Shown here in pieces: positions 46,734 to 54,998 of a stretch of DNA of 64,000 nt; position 1 is the first letter of the stretch, and the number at the start of each line of letters is the position of its first letter. The translations under genes were made by a program, and so were the position numbers. The notes beneath the pieces are model-generated. The model was not told the DNA's origin, searched no databases, and was given only the letters and a program-made list of their open reading frames with translations. Location: positions 180,401 to 244,400 of the forward strand of contig JAFIDK010000004.1 in NCBI GenBank assembly GCA_017051695.1. The letters run 5' to 3'. Origin of the DNA: Algoriphagus aestuarii (GTDB lineage Bacteria; Bacteroidota; Bacteroidia; Cytophagales; Cyclobacteriaceae).

Positions 46734-49157
46734 CTATTCATCTGATAAACTGTCCACTGGATTAGCCAATGCGGATTTAATCGCTTTGGATCCTACCGTC
46801 AAACCGGTAATCAGCAGGGAACAGATCATAACAATAATAAAGAGTCCTGTCGAAAATGGAATTTTGAAGGCAAAATTCTCCAGCCATTTTTCCATCATCC
46901 AATAAGCAATCGGAACAGCGATGAAGAAGGCCAATAAAACCATCAGGAAATACTCTCTGGTCAATAAATAAGTGATCTGGGAAACAGAAGCGCCAAGGAC
47001 TTTTCTTATTCCTATTTCCTTTACTTTTTGACTGATCATAAAAGATACCAGCCCATAAAGACCAATACAAGAAATCAAAATAGAAATGGCAGCAAAAATC
47101 TTGAATACCAAGGCTAATTTCTGCTCGCTTTCATAGAATTTCTGAATGGATTCATCCAGGAAGTACCCATGATAAATCTGCTCAGGATAAACCTTATCAA
47201 AAGCTTCCTCCACTTTGGCAATGTTTTCCAAAGAAGCATTTTGATCCAATTTCAATCCAACCACATGATAAAAATCCTTCTTGGGAGCAATCACCAACTG
47301 CTTGATTTCATCGCGTAAAGAATTAACTGTAAAATCTTTGATTACGCCAGTTACGGTCGCCCATTCTCTCATCATCCCCAATCTAAACTGCTTTCCAATC
47401 GCATCATTAGGATCTTCGATTAAAAGCCTTTTAGCCATGGTTTCATTGATCACCACCTCTTTGATGGTATCACTTTGTTGGTAAGGACCACCTGCGACAA
47501 ACTCTATATCATAGGTCTCGAAATACTTTTCATCTCCAAACTTCGCATAGGCGGGAAAGGGAACATCCTCTTTCTTCCCATCAAAATAAAAGTTAAACAA
47601 GCTATTATTGTCGGAAGCAGGTACATCGGAAGCCAAGCTAGCTGTGACCACGTTTGGATTGCCGAGTAATTCCTGTTTGAAATATTCAATCCGGCGCTCA
47701 TCTTCTGTATCAAAAGGAACTTCCACAAAATACACGTGCTCTTTGGTGAATCCCAGATCTGCATCCTGAACCATAGTCATCTGCTGAATGGCAATGATCG
47801 TACTGATCATCAAGATCTGCGCGATCGCAAATTGTACGACCACCAAAGCCTTTCTGACAGATATTCCACCTACGTTATTTTGCTGGAATTTGCTTTTCAA
47901 AGCATGAATAGGCTTGAACTTGGAGATAACCAAGGCAGGATAAAACCCTGAAAGTAGCGTCAAAGTCACAACCAAAATCCCCACAAATGCCAAAATGATA
48001 GGTTGGAAGAAATCCATCTTTTCAGGAACATCTGCTATTAGACTTAAGAATGGAAGTAGCAGGGTTGCTCCTATCATCCCTATCAAAGCAGCGATGAGAA
48101 CAGAGAGAAAGGTCTCTCCGAAGGATTGAAATATAATCTGGGTTTTGGTACTTCCCATCACTTTTCGCACTCCGATTTCTTTCCCTTTTCCAATGGCTCG
48201 GGAAGTGGCCAAATTTACGAAGTTGATGGAAGCCATAACCAGGATAAACAATCCGATGATCACCAAAGTATTCACGGTGGACAATCGGGTCACACTTCCA
48301 CTGATGCTTCCATATTGCTGGTCAAAGTGAATGTCTTTGTAAGCCTGTAAAATCAAAGACTTTTCTGAATTTCCTCTCCCTTCAAAATTCTTTTTAGTAA
48401 AACCATCCAAAGCTGCTTGGGCACTAGCTAAATCAGCATTTTCTGCCAAGCTTACGTAGAGTTGATTGTCACTTCCCAAGCTTCCCCAAGAGTCAAAATC
48501 ATGATCGTAAATCACTGGATTGGATCGCATTGTTTGGTAGGATACCAACATATCAAAAAACATATTGCTGTTATCAGGAATATCCTCTACAATCCCTGAG
48601 ACCGTTAACTGAAGACCGCTGGAAAAATCCAAAGTCTTGTTTTCTGCCATTTCCCAGCTGCCAAAAAACTTGGCTGCAGTGGTCTTTGTCAGGATAATTT
48701 TATTGGGTTCGGAGAGGCTCTGGATATCACCGGAAGCAAACTCCAGATCAAAAAGGTCTGCAAAATCAGGTGTGGTATAAAAAGTATAGTCGATTTCATA
48801 CTTGTCTGGAATCCTTGCTTTCGCAGCATCCTTGTAAATATTCACCTGCGTATTATAGGCAGATCTGACAGGTACTACTTCTTCAAAAGGCAAGTTATCT
48901 GCTGCAATCGCATCGGGAACAGGATTATTGACTCCGGGATTGTAATCGAATCCATCTGGGTATTTGTCTTTGGAAACGATCCTGTAAATTTCATCGTAAT
49001 TGCTTTGAAATTTATCAAAGCTCATTTCATATTGAATGATAACAAAAAGTAAAAGAGAGGCTGTCATGCCAATGGCCAATCCAAAAATATTGATTGCACC
49101 AGCCCATTTGCTCCGCATCAGATTTCTCCAGGCAACTTTCAAATAATTTGTAAACAT
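46734..49157 (-). CDS. FtsX/MacB-type ABC permease 11
   Basis: 807 residues from the ATG at 49157 (MFTNYLKVAWRNLMRSKWAG); the extension to 49190 is rejected. First coupling motif KEIGVRKVMGST, second KEIGIRKVLGAS. C-terminus NPVDSLSDE departs from the usual SLKSE. Single-gene unit with its own module 5 upstream and a strong terminator (46639-46670) downstream. Confidence 0.95.
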   Translation of the reverse strand: MFTNYLKVAWRNLMRSKWAGAINIFGLAIGMTASLLLFVIIQYEMSFDKFQSNYDEIYRIVSKDKYPDGFDYNPGVNNPVPDAIAADNLPFEEVVPVRSAYNTQVNIYKDAAKARIPDKYEIDYTFYTTPDFADLFDLEFASGDIQSLSEPNKIILTKTTAAKFFGSWEMAENKTLDFSSGLQLTVSGIVEDIPDNSNMFFDMLVSYQTMRSNPVIYDHDFDSWGSLGSDNQLYVSLAENADLASAQAALDGFTKKNFEGRGNSEKSLILQAYKDIHFDQQYGSISGSVTRLSTVNTLVIIGLFILVMASINFVNLATSRAIGKGKEIGVRKVMGSTKTQIIFQSFGETFLSVLIAALIGMIGATLLLPFLSLIADVPEKMDFFQPIILAFVGILVVTLTLLSGFYPALVISKFKPIHALKSKFQQNNVGGISVRKALVVVQFAIAQILMISTIIAIQQMTMVQDADLGFTKEHVYFVEVPFDTEDERRIEYFKQELLGNPNVVTASLASDVPASDNNSLFNFYFDGKKEDVPFPAYAKFGDEKYFETYDIEFVAGGPYQQSDTIKEVVINETMAKRLLIEDPNDAIGKQFRLGMMREWATVTGVIKDFTVNSLRDEIKQLVIAPKKDFYHVVGLKLDQNASLENIAKVEEAFDKVYPEQIYHGYFLDESIQKFYESEQKLALVFKIFAAISILISCIGLYGLVSFMISQKVKEIGIRKVLGASVSQITYLLTREYFLMVLLAFFIAVPIAYWMMEKWLENFAFKIPFSTGLFIIVMICSLLITGLTVGSKAIKSALANPVDSLSDE

Positions 49158-49212
49158 GTTGGCAATTGTTTCGGTAGTACTAAATCTCAAAACTTAAAAT
49201 CCCTGCTATCTA

Positions 49213-49315
49213 TTCCACATTAATGCCAAAGGAAAACAGCTCAAAATGGCTAAAATGGTCACTTTTTAGAAATTCAATGTCAAATGTAACGGACAATTTT
49301 GTTCGCTAGTGGGCG
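49213..49315 (-). promoter_or_regulatory. TGGCAY promoter box plus operator (module 5)
   Basis: Minus strand TGGCAT-taatg-TGGAA at 49228 down to 49213, 56 bp before permease 11. Half-sites on the plus strand: acggaca 49289-49295, tgttcgc 49300-49306, gtgggcg 49309-49315. Spacing to the first half-site is 61. Confidence 0.75.
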
Positions 49316-49472
49316 ATTTCAGTGATAGTAGACAGTCGCAGTGAGTAGTCACAGTAAGTAGTCCCAGTAGACCAAACGATTAACATGTCAGCCTGAGCAA
49401 TTAAGAGACGAGAATCTCGAAATCGAAGGCATTGAACAAATTGCCTCCGAGAAATAAATTACTTTTTCCGTG

Positions 49473-49578
49473 CATCATTGCGAGGGAGGAACGACCGAAG
49501 CAATCCCGATGAAATGGACGAGATTGCCACGTCGTCGTACCTCCTCCACGCCCGCCTCCCGGAGGGCAGGCAATGATG
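49473..49578. repeat. CATTGCGAG-type REP element (diverged)
   Basis: Outer arms catcattgc (49473-49481) and gcaatgatg (49570-49578) are inverted. An inner part holds gaagcaat and agattgc. A secondary cgcctcccggagggcagg palindrome is nested at about 49552-49570. Confidence 0.75.
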
Positions 49579-49640
49579 GTACCAAGGAAAATTTATCTTT
49601 CAAGAGGGTTCCGGTTTTAAATTTCATTTCGAGCAGGCAA

Positions 49641-49680
49641 TCTCGTACTTCGTAAATCGTATTTCTTAAATCCTACTTCA
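49641..49680 (-). repeat. Degenerate TACTTCGTAAAT repeat
   Basis: Short run of related 7-12-base units just past the CydB stop, like those at 36611 and 39203. Confidence 0.55.
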
Positions 49681-49690
49681 AAAATAAATT

Positions 49691-50701
49691 CTACTCTACC
49701 ACCTTCGATCTTTGGAAGCTAAAAAGTAAATAAAATAGCGATGGAAGGATAAACAAACTCCCAATCAACAGAGCCCAAGCCAGAGTTTCAATGGGTTTTC
49801 CAGTTGCAGAGGAATTAAAAACAGAAAGATTTTCGCCGGATTGGGTAATGATGATATCGGGAAAATAATGGTATCCAAAAGCTATCAAAATAGCACTCAC
49901 CACAAATCCACTAAGCGCTCTGCTCAACTTCCTATTTCCTTTTTCGATCTGAAACCAAAGAAATACCAAAGCAAGTGTAGCCAGCAAAAGAATGGAAAGC
50001 GTCATAGGCTCTTGTACTAAAAGACTGACCAAATCAATACCTTCTACCTCCGCCGCCAAAAACACCAATCCTCCCGCCAAAACAGTTACAATCATAAATA
50101 TCCGAGACCTCTTTACAAGATAGGATTTCAACTCTTTTTCCATCGTTTCTCCAACCAGAAAAACAGCTGCAAGGAACCCACAGATTGCTACAGTAAAAAG
50201 ACCGATAGAAAAGCTAAAGAAATTGAACCAAGGATGGATAAAGGAATCGTAAAAGTTAGCTGCATCAGGATTAATGTTTCCGCTTACTGTAGCACCGAAA
50301 ATCAAACCCAGAAATAGCGGAGTTACAAAACTTGAATAGGTAAAAATCAGATTATAAATCCGCTGCATATCATCCTTCACTGCATCATAATGCCTAAAAA
50401 CAAAGGCAGTTCCCCTTCCAATAATACCAATCAACAGCAACACCAAAGGAATATGCAAATGCACAGAGAGCATGGTGTAGATTGAAGGAAAGCCCACAAA
50501 TAGAATCACAATCGTGATAATCAGCCACATGTGATTGGCCTCCCAAATCGGCCCAATCGTCTGATAAGTAATCGCTCTGACTCGGTCCCGAATCTTTGCC
50601 GGGGAAGTCATTTCCACGATACCAGCTCCAAAATCAGCTCCTCCCATCAGGACGTACAACAAGATGGACAAACCCAGAAAAACAATGACCACGTATAGCA
50701 T
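49691..50701 (-). CDS. cydB: Cytochrome bd ubiquinol oxidase subunit II
   Basis: 336 residues, integral membrane, about eight TMs. N-terminus MLYVVIVFLGLSILLYVLMGGADFGAGI is the CydB/AppC-type start with the conserved GGADFGAG. With CydA it forms the high-affinity quinol oxidase that reduces O2 without pumping protons, useful at low oxygen or under nitrosative stress. It starts 10 bp after CydA stops, so it is translated from the same message. No small CydX-like ORF is seen after it. Confidence 0.96.
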   Translation of the reverse strand: MLYVVIVFLGLSILLYVLMGGADFGAGIVEMTSPAKIRDRVRAITYQTIGPIWEANHMWLIITIVILFVGFPSIYTMLSVHLHIPLVLLLIGIIGRGTAFVFRHYDAVKDDMQRIYNLIFTYSSFVTPLFLGLIFGATVSGNINPDAANFYDSFIHPWFNFFSFSIGLFTVAICGFLAAVFLVGETMEKELKSYLVKRSRIFMIVTVLAGGLVFLAAEVEGIDLVSLLVQEPMTLSILLLATLALVFLWFQIEKGNRKLSRALSGFVVSAILIAFGYHYFPDIIITQSGENLSVFNSSATGKPIETLAWALLIGSLFILPSLFYLLFSFQRSKVVE

Positions 50702-50711
50702 GTGTTAGAAT

Positions 50712-52058
50712 TTAAGTGTTGGCAATAAATGGTTTAGGACTCTCTGCATTAGCTTCTTTCAAGGATTCCGGAACAGCTTTAATCTGTCTGATCAATAGGA
50801 AAGTGACCACCAGAGCAAGTGAGATGTAGATCGCTGAAAACAGATAAAAAGAATATGCGATCCCAGGGATTGGAGTCACCGCATCTTTTGTCTTTAGGAT
50901 TTCATAAATAATCCAAGGCTGTCTTCCCACTTCCGTTACAGTCCAACCAGCTTCTACCGCAATAAATCCAAGCGGAGTAGCCAAAGCAAAAAGCCAAAGA
51001 AACCAATTCTCCTTCAACCATTCTTTCTTCTTCCAATTGGAAAGGAAAAAGAGCAAAGCCAAGCCCATCATGACCATTCCTAAGCCAACCATTATTTGAA
51101 AGGCAAAATGGGTCACCATTACGGGAGGATGATTTTCCTCCGGAAACTGATCCAATCCAATCACTTCGGATTCAAAGTCTCCATGCGCCAAAAAACTTAA
51201 AGCTCCCGGAATTTTCAAAGCATAATTTACTTCCTTCGCCTCCTCATCAGGAATACCTCCAATGATTAAAGAAGCTCCTTTTTCAGTTTTAAAATGAGCT
51301 TCCATGGCCGCCAGTTTTGCGGGTTGTCTGATAGCTACATCCTTTGCTGAGATATCCCCAGAAATAGGCTGAAGCAAGGCTGCTATTCCTCCAAATATCA
51401 AAGCAATACGAAAGGCTTTTCGATGAAATTCGATGTTCTTCTTTTTTAACATCATGTAGGCATGGATACCCGCTACCGCAAATCCTGTTGCTGTAAATGC
51501 AGCCAATGTCATATGCAAAGCCTGAGAAAACCAGGCATCATTAAACAAAGCCTGAATCGGGTCAATATTCAGATATTCTCCATTCACATAGTCAAAACCG
51601 GAAGGGCTATTCATCCAGCCGTTTGCAGCTACCACCAATATCCCAGATGCCAGTCCACTGATCCCCACCACCACACCGGTAAACCAATGAAACCATGGTT
51701 TGAATATCCCCCAACCATATAAAAAGAACCCCAAGGCAATCGCTTCTATAAAAAAAGCCGTTCCCTCCAAAGAAAACGGCATTCCAAAGATCGGTCCGGC
51801 ATGAAGCATAAACTTTGGCCACAACAGTCCCAGTTCGAAGGAAAGCATAGTTCCTGATACAGCACCTGTCACAAAAAAGATTGCAACTCCCTTACTCCAG
51901 GCCTTGGTGAGATCTTTATAAAGAGGATTTCCTGTTTTCAGGTATTTGTAATGAGAAGTGGCCATAAAAAAGGGCATTACCATACCGATACAAGCAAAAA
52001 TAATGTGAAACCCGAGTGAAAGTGCCATTTGGGAGCGGGCAGCGAAAAGGTCCTCCAT
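50712..52058 (-). CDS. cydA: Cytochrome bd ubiquinol oxidase subunit I
   Basis: 448 residues, about nine TMs. Quinol-oxidising, haem-binding subunit. His18 (LGFHIIFA) is the N-terminal haem ligand, a second conserved His lies in FSQALHMTLAAF, and the Met in the AFQIMVGLGM helix is the haem b558 ligand. GRQPW (about 380) is the CydA signature. The Q-loop after QPAKLAAMEAHF is short, as in many non-enteric (short-Q-loop) enzymes. It precedes cydB by 10 bp and faces the divergent bestrophin gene across 273 bp. Confidence 0.96.
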   Translation of the reverse strand: MEDLFAARSQMALSLGFHIIFACIGMVMPFFMATSHYKYLKTGNPLYKDLTKAWSKGVAIFFVTGAVSGTMLSFELGLLWPKFMLHAGPIFGMPFSLEGTAFFIEAIALGFFLYGWGIFKPWFHWFTGVVVGISGLASGILVVAANGWMNSPSGFDYVNGEYLNIDPIQALFNDAWFSQALHMTLAAFTATGFAVAGIHAYMMLKKKNIEFHRKAFRIALIFGGIAALLQPISGDISAKDVAIRQPAKLAAMEAHFKTEKGASLIIGGIPDEEAKEVNYALKIPGALSFLAHGDFESEVIGLDQFPEENHPPVMVTHFAFQIMVGLGMVMMGLALLFFLSNWKKKEWLKENWFLWLFALATPLGFIAVEAGWTVTEVGRQPWIIYEILKTKDAVTPIPGIAYSFYLFSAIYISLALVVTFLLIRQIKAVPESLKEANAESPKPFIANT

Positions 52059-52331
52059 TTGACTTCTGTAGTTTAAGGCCGACTATTCAAGCCAACCAAG
52101 TACTTAAAACTTCTTACCTGACTGACGCACAAATTCAGCGAATAGTTCAGCATTTTCAAACTATTTTTTAATCCATTTTTTAGCAATTATATCCAAGGAC
52201 TGAACCTGCGGAAGCTCTGTAAAACTAAGTTATGAAAATGAATGGATTTGAGTTTTTTTAGCACAAAATCAGCAGTTTATAGAAGTGATTTTTAACAAAA
52301 TTCTGTAGCTTAAAGACAAAAAACCACTTTT

Positions 52332-53318
52332 ATGTACGTCAAACGGTATTATAGTTTTTGGATGACAGTTCGCTGGTCCAAATTTTCTTTGATTTATGGC
52401 ATACTCTACTCCTTTGTCATCATTGTTCTCTACGAAATCACTTCCATCCCATTCTCTCTTCCTTGGCAACCAATTTCAGTGATTGGTGTGGCTGTTGCCT
52501 TCTTTCTGGGATTCAAGAACAACAGTTCCTATGACCGAACCTGGGAGGCAAGAAAAATCTGGGGAGCCATCGTTAATGAAAGCAGAACCTTTGCCACGGG
52601 AATTCTCAGTTTGCCCAACCCGGATTTACCTTTTGAAAGTAAAAAGAAAATCATCTACAGACATTTGGCTTGGCTCATGGCTTTGAAACATGTGATGCGT
52701 CAGGAAAAAACTTGGGAACACAATCTCCCAGTGAACAAACTGAATTTTATTCCTGGATTTATCAAGGAATATTACGACGGGATCAATGCTGAGATCGAAA
52801 AATATCTTTCTGAAGAGGAATTGACCGAACTCAAAACCATCTCCAACATCCCTTCCCATATCCTTAAGAATCAAAGCAATGAGATTTCAAAATTAAAAGA
52901 GGAAGGTTTTTTGAGTGATTACAAACAGGTCAGATTGCATGAATTAATCGGAAATCTATATACCCATCAGGGTATGTCCGAGCGGATCAAAAATTTCCCT
53001 TTTCCAAGGCAATATGCTTCCACAGGACTTTGGATTACTTATATCTTCTGTGCTTTAATCCCTTTCGGTTTACTGGATATTTTTGAGCAATCCCGAGCCT
53101 TGCATTATTGGTTGACCATTCCTTTCTCAGCCATTATCATCTGGATTTTCTTTTTGGTGGATCGTATCGGGGATTATTCGGAAAACCCATTTGAAGGGGG
53201 ATACAATGATGTTCCTATTTCCTCTGTAGCTAGGGCAATTGAAATTGATCTCTTGGAAATGGTCAACGATGAAAACATTCCTGCTCCTTACAAAACTGAA
53301 AATGGTTTCTTGATGTAA
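52332..53318 (+). CDS. Bestrophin family anion channel
   Basis: 328 residues. Inner-membrane pentameric anion (chloride/bicarbonate) channel family, with no direct proof of selectivity here. Four TMs: about 20-40, 45-62, 235-255 and 265-285. The signature SSYDRTWEARKIWG (about 65-78) follows TM2, and a C-terminal NPFEGGYNDVPIS (about 290-302) is the usual calcium-region counterpart. Length is normal for bacterial members. Monocistronic; the downstream transposase is separated by 68 bp. Confidence 0.93.
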   Translation: MYVKRYYSFWMTVRWSKFSLIYGILYSFVIIVLYEITSIPFSLPWQPISVIGVAVAFFLGFKNNSSYDRTWEARKIWGAIVNESRTFATGILSLPNPDLPFESKKKIIYRHLAWLMALKHVMRQEKTWEHNLPVNKLNFIPGFIKEYYDGINAEIEKYLSEEELTELKTISNIPSHILKNQSNEISKLKEEGFLSDYKQVRLHELIGNLYTHQGMSERIKNFPFPRQYASTGLWITYIFCALIPFGLLDIFEQSRALHYWLTIPFSAIIIWIFFLVDRIGDYSENPFEGGYNDVPISSVARAIEIDLLEMVNDENIPAPYKTENGFLM

Positions 53319-53386
53319 AAACAGATTTTTTTGACGGTTTAATCAGGGCATAAAACACTGAAATTCAGAATTTTATTTTTTAAATA

Positions 53387-54013
53387 ATGAATACAAAAGA
53401 CCGAAAATCGCCCCGTTTGTCAAATTGGAATTATGGATCTGACGCATCCTATTTCATCACTATTTGCAGCAAAAACCGGGAACATTTTTTTGGAGAAATC
53501 ATTAACAAAAAAATGAATTTGACACCGGCAGGTGCGATTGCATCGGTCTTATGGCATGAAATAAAAAACCATGCAAAAAATATCGAATTAGGCGAATTTG
53601 TGGTTATGCCTAATCATATCCATGGAATTTTGATTTTGAATGGAAATGGGGATAATAATGACCGGACCGTTGTAGGGACAACGCAGAACGACGTAGGGAC
53701 AACGCATGCGTTGTCCCTACCACCAAATACCGCGTTGTCCCTACCACCAAATACCGCGTTGTCCCTACCACCCCCAAAAACCGCGTTTTCCCAACGATCA
53801 AACCGATTCCAAAATCAGGGGAAAAATACGGTTTCATCCATTGTTGGTTCCTATAAATCTGCCGTAACCAAATATTGCAATCTGTTGGAATTACCAATGG
53901 GATGGCAATCCCGATTCCATGATCATATCATCCGAAATGATGAATCTTTTCACAGGATTTCCAACTATATCCGATACAATCCTGCCAACTGGAAGGAAGA
54001 TAAATTCTATTAA
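53387..54013 (+). CDS. REP-associated tyrosine transposase (RAYT)
   Basis: 208 residues, Y1/IS200-like single-strand transposase domesticated in many genomes. The HUH metal motif is MPNHIHG (His77, His79). Tyr156 in GSYKSAVTKY is the likely nucleophile. SRFHDHIIRND and YIRYNPANW (about 194-202) are the RAYT C-terminal signature. Residues about 95-132 are an extra Thr/Ala/Leu/Pro insert produced by an in-frame 24-base repeat and a palindrome (53672-53772), lying between the HUH motif and the Tyr. Whether the enzyme tolerates it is unknown. No terminal REP pair flanks the gene. Confidence 0.92.
   Translation: MNTKDRKSPRLSNWNYGSDASYFITICSKNREHFFGEIINKKMNLTPAGAIASVLWHEIKNHAKNIELGEFVVMPNHIHGILILNGNGDNNDRTVVGTTQNDVGTTHALSLPPNTALSLPPNTALSLPPPKTAFSQRSNRFQNQGKNTVSSIVGSYKSAVTKYCNLLELPMGWQSRFHDHIIRNDESFHRISNYIRYNPANWKEDKFY
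53672..53772. repeat. GTAGGGACAACGC palindrome and 24-bp tandem repeats in RAYT
   Basis: 53693-53720 is a perfect 28-base palindrome whose half is gtagggacaacgca. A further left arm lies at 53672-53684. The right arm plus accaaatacc spacer repeats with a 24-base period at 53708, 53732 and 53756. All stay in frame with the transposase. Confidence 0.9.
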
Positions 54014-54046
54014 TTCTAACTTGTAGAATCCCTAAACAAGGAAAAA

Positions 54047-54742
54047 CTATCTCTTTCGGATTCTGCTAGATCCTGAAACTTTGATATCCCCCATTCTTGG
54101 TGATCCTGAGTAGACAATATCTCCTGAACCAGAAGAGCGGACAGAAATTTCGCCCAAATCACCGACATAGGTATCTCCTGAACCTGATTTAGATACTTCT
54201 AATTCTTCGATAGAAAGGTCATCAGCAACAAAATCACCAGAACCGGATTGTTTGATTTCTGCTTCACCTATAGAACCGCTTTGGATTTTTATTTTTGCCG
54301 AACCTGAAATAGATGCTTCCAATTCATCAGCCCTAAGATTCTTCATGTAGATATCTCCTGATCCCGACAATCCTATGTAAAAGTCCTCAGAAATCACATC
54401 TGATTTCACATCCATTTTACCAGACCCGGAACATCTCACTCCCTCCAAGCTGGTATAAGTAACATAAAAAGTCAAATCTACATTTCTGTAATTACCATTC
54501 ACCAAACCAAGTTTAAGCACATCTCCGTCAATTTCGGTTTTCACTTTATCCAAATCAACACCTTTGGCTTCAATTCTGATTTCTTCCGTATTCCCTTCGG
54601 TCAAAATCACTTCCCAACTTCCTCCTGAATGTACTTTAGTGAAATGACCTGGTTTTCTTGTTTCTGTTTGTTGTGCCTGAGCGCATGAAACCATCACGAA
54701 TGCCGAAATGGCCAATGCTGCTAGTTTTGAATAGATTTTCAT
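54047..54742 (-). CDS. DUF2807 (head GIN domain) secreted protein 1
   Basis: 231 residues from the ATG at 54742 (MKIYSKLAALAISAF), an exported protein. Cys19 in MVSC is an apparent lipobox cysteine followed by AQAQQ, which could equally be read as a plain signal cleavage. The mature part begins PGHFTKVHSGGSWEVIL, the DUF2807 start, and has seven SGSG/SGSA turns spaced by 17-20 residues (beta-helix-like). It lies downstream of permease 12 (256 bp away) on the same strand. No TGGCAY module of its own. Confidence 0.85.
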   Translation of the reverse strand: MKIYSKLAALAISAFVMVSCAQAQQTETRKPGHFTKVHSGGSWEVILTEGNTEEIRIEAKGVDLDKVKTEIDGDVLKLGLVNGNYRNVDLTFYVTYTSLEGVRCSGSGKMDVKSDVISEDFYIGLSGSGDIYMKNLRADELEASISGSAKIKIQSGSIGEAEIKQSGSGDFVADDLSIEELEVSKSGSGDTYVGDLGEISVRSSGSGDIVYSGSPRMGDIKVSGSSRIRKR

Positions 54743-54885
54743 ATTGCTATAGTTTAATTTTTTTAGATTGATATTTATTAAAAGCGAAAGGTAGCCCAAG
54801 TCTGAGCTTGGCATTTGCTGCTATTTCATCAGATGCAGAAACTTTACAAGAAGTTGCATCTACTTTCATTTTTCTCTCATAGAAC

Positions 54886-54995
54886 TCCGTATTTCTTCAT
54901 TCGTACTCTGTACTTCCAATCTCGTACTTCGTATTTCCCTTTTCGTATTTCCTACCTCCCACCTCGTACTTCGTATTTCCCATTTCGTACTTCCC
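54886..54995 (-). repeat. Degenerate TACTTCGTATTTC repeat array
   Basis: About 110 bp of units related to CGTACTTCGTATTTCC (plus strand), the largest of the four such arrays. Ends 3 bp before the permease 12 stop. Confidence 0.75.
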
Positions 54996-54998
54996 TAA

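Larger units (their letters stand above)
49158..49690. other. Intergenic region: module 5, short repeats, REP element
   Basis: 533 bp between CydB and permease 11, both on the minus strand. From low to high coordinate it holds module 5 (49213-49315), degenerate 12-base AGTAGTCACAGT-like repeats (49321-49376), a CATTGCGAG-type REP element (49473-49578), and TACTTCGTAAAT-type repeats next to the CydB stop (49641-49680). Confidence 0.7.

Noticed and set aside
49473-49578. CRISPR-like or tRNA-like repeat
   Set aside because: It is a single REP palindrome, with no regular spacers and no tRNA fold.
53610-53897. 95-residue minus-strand open frame in the RAYT gene
   Set aside because: Produced by the reverse strand of the in-frame repeats.
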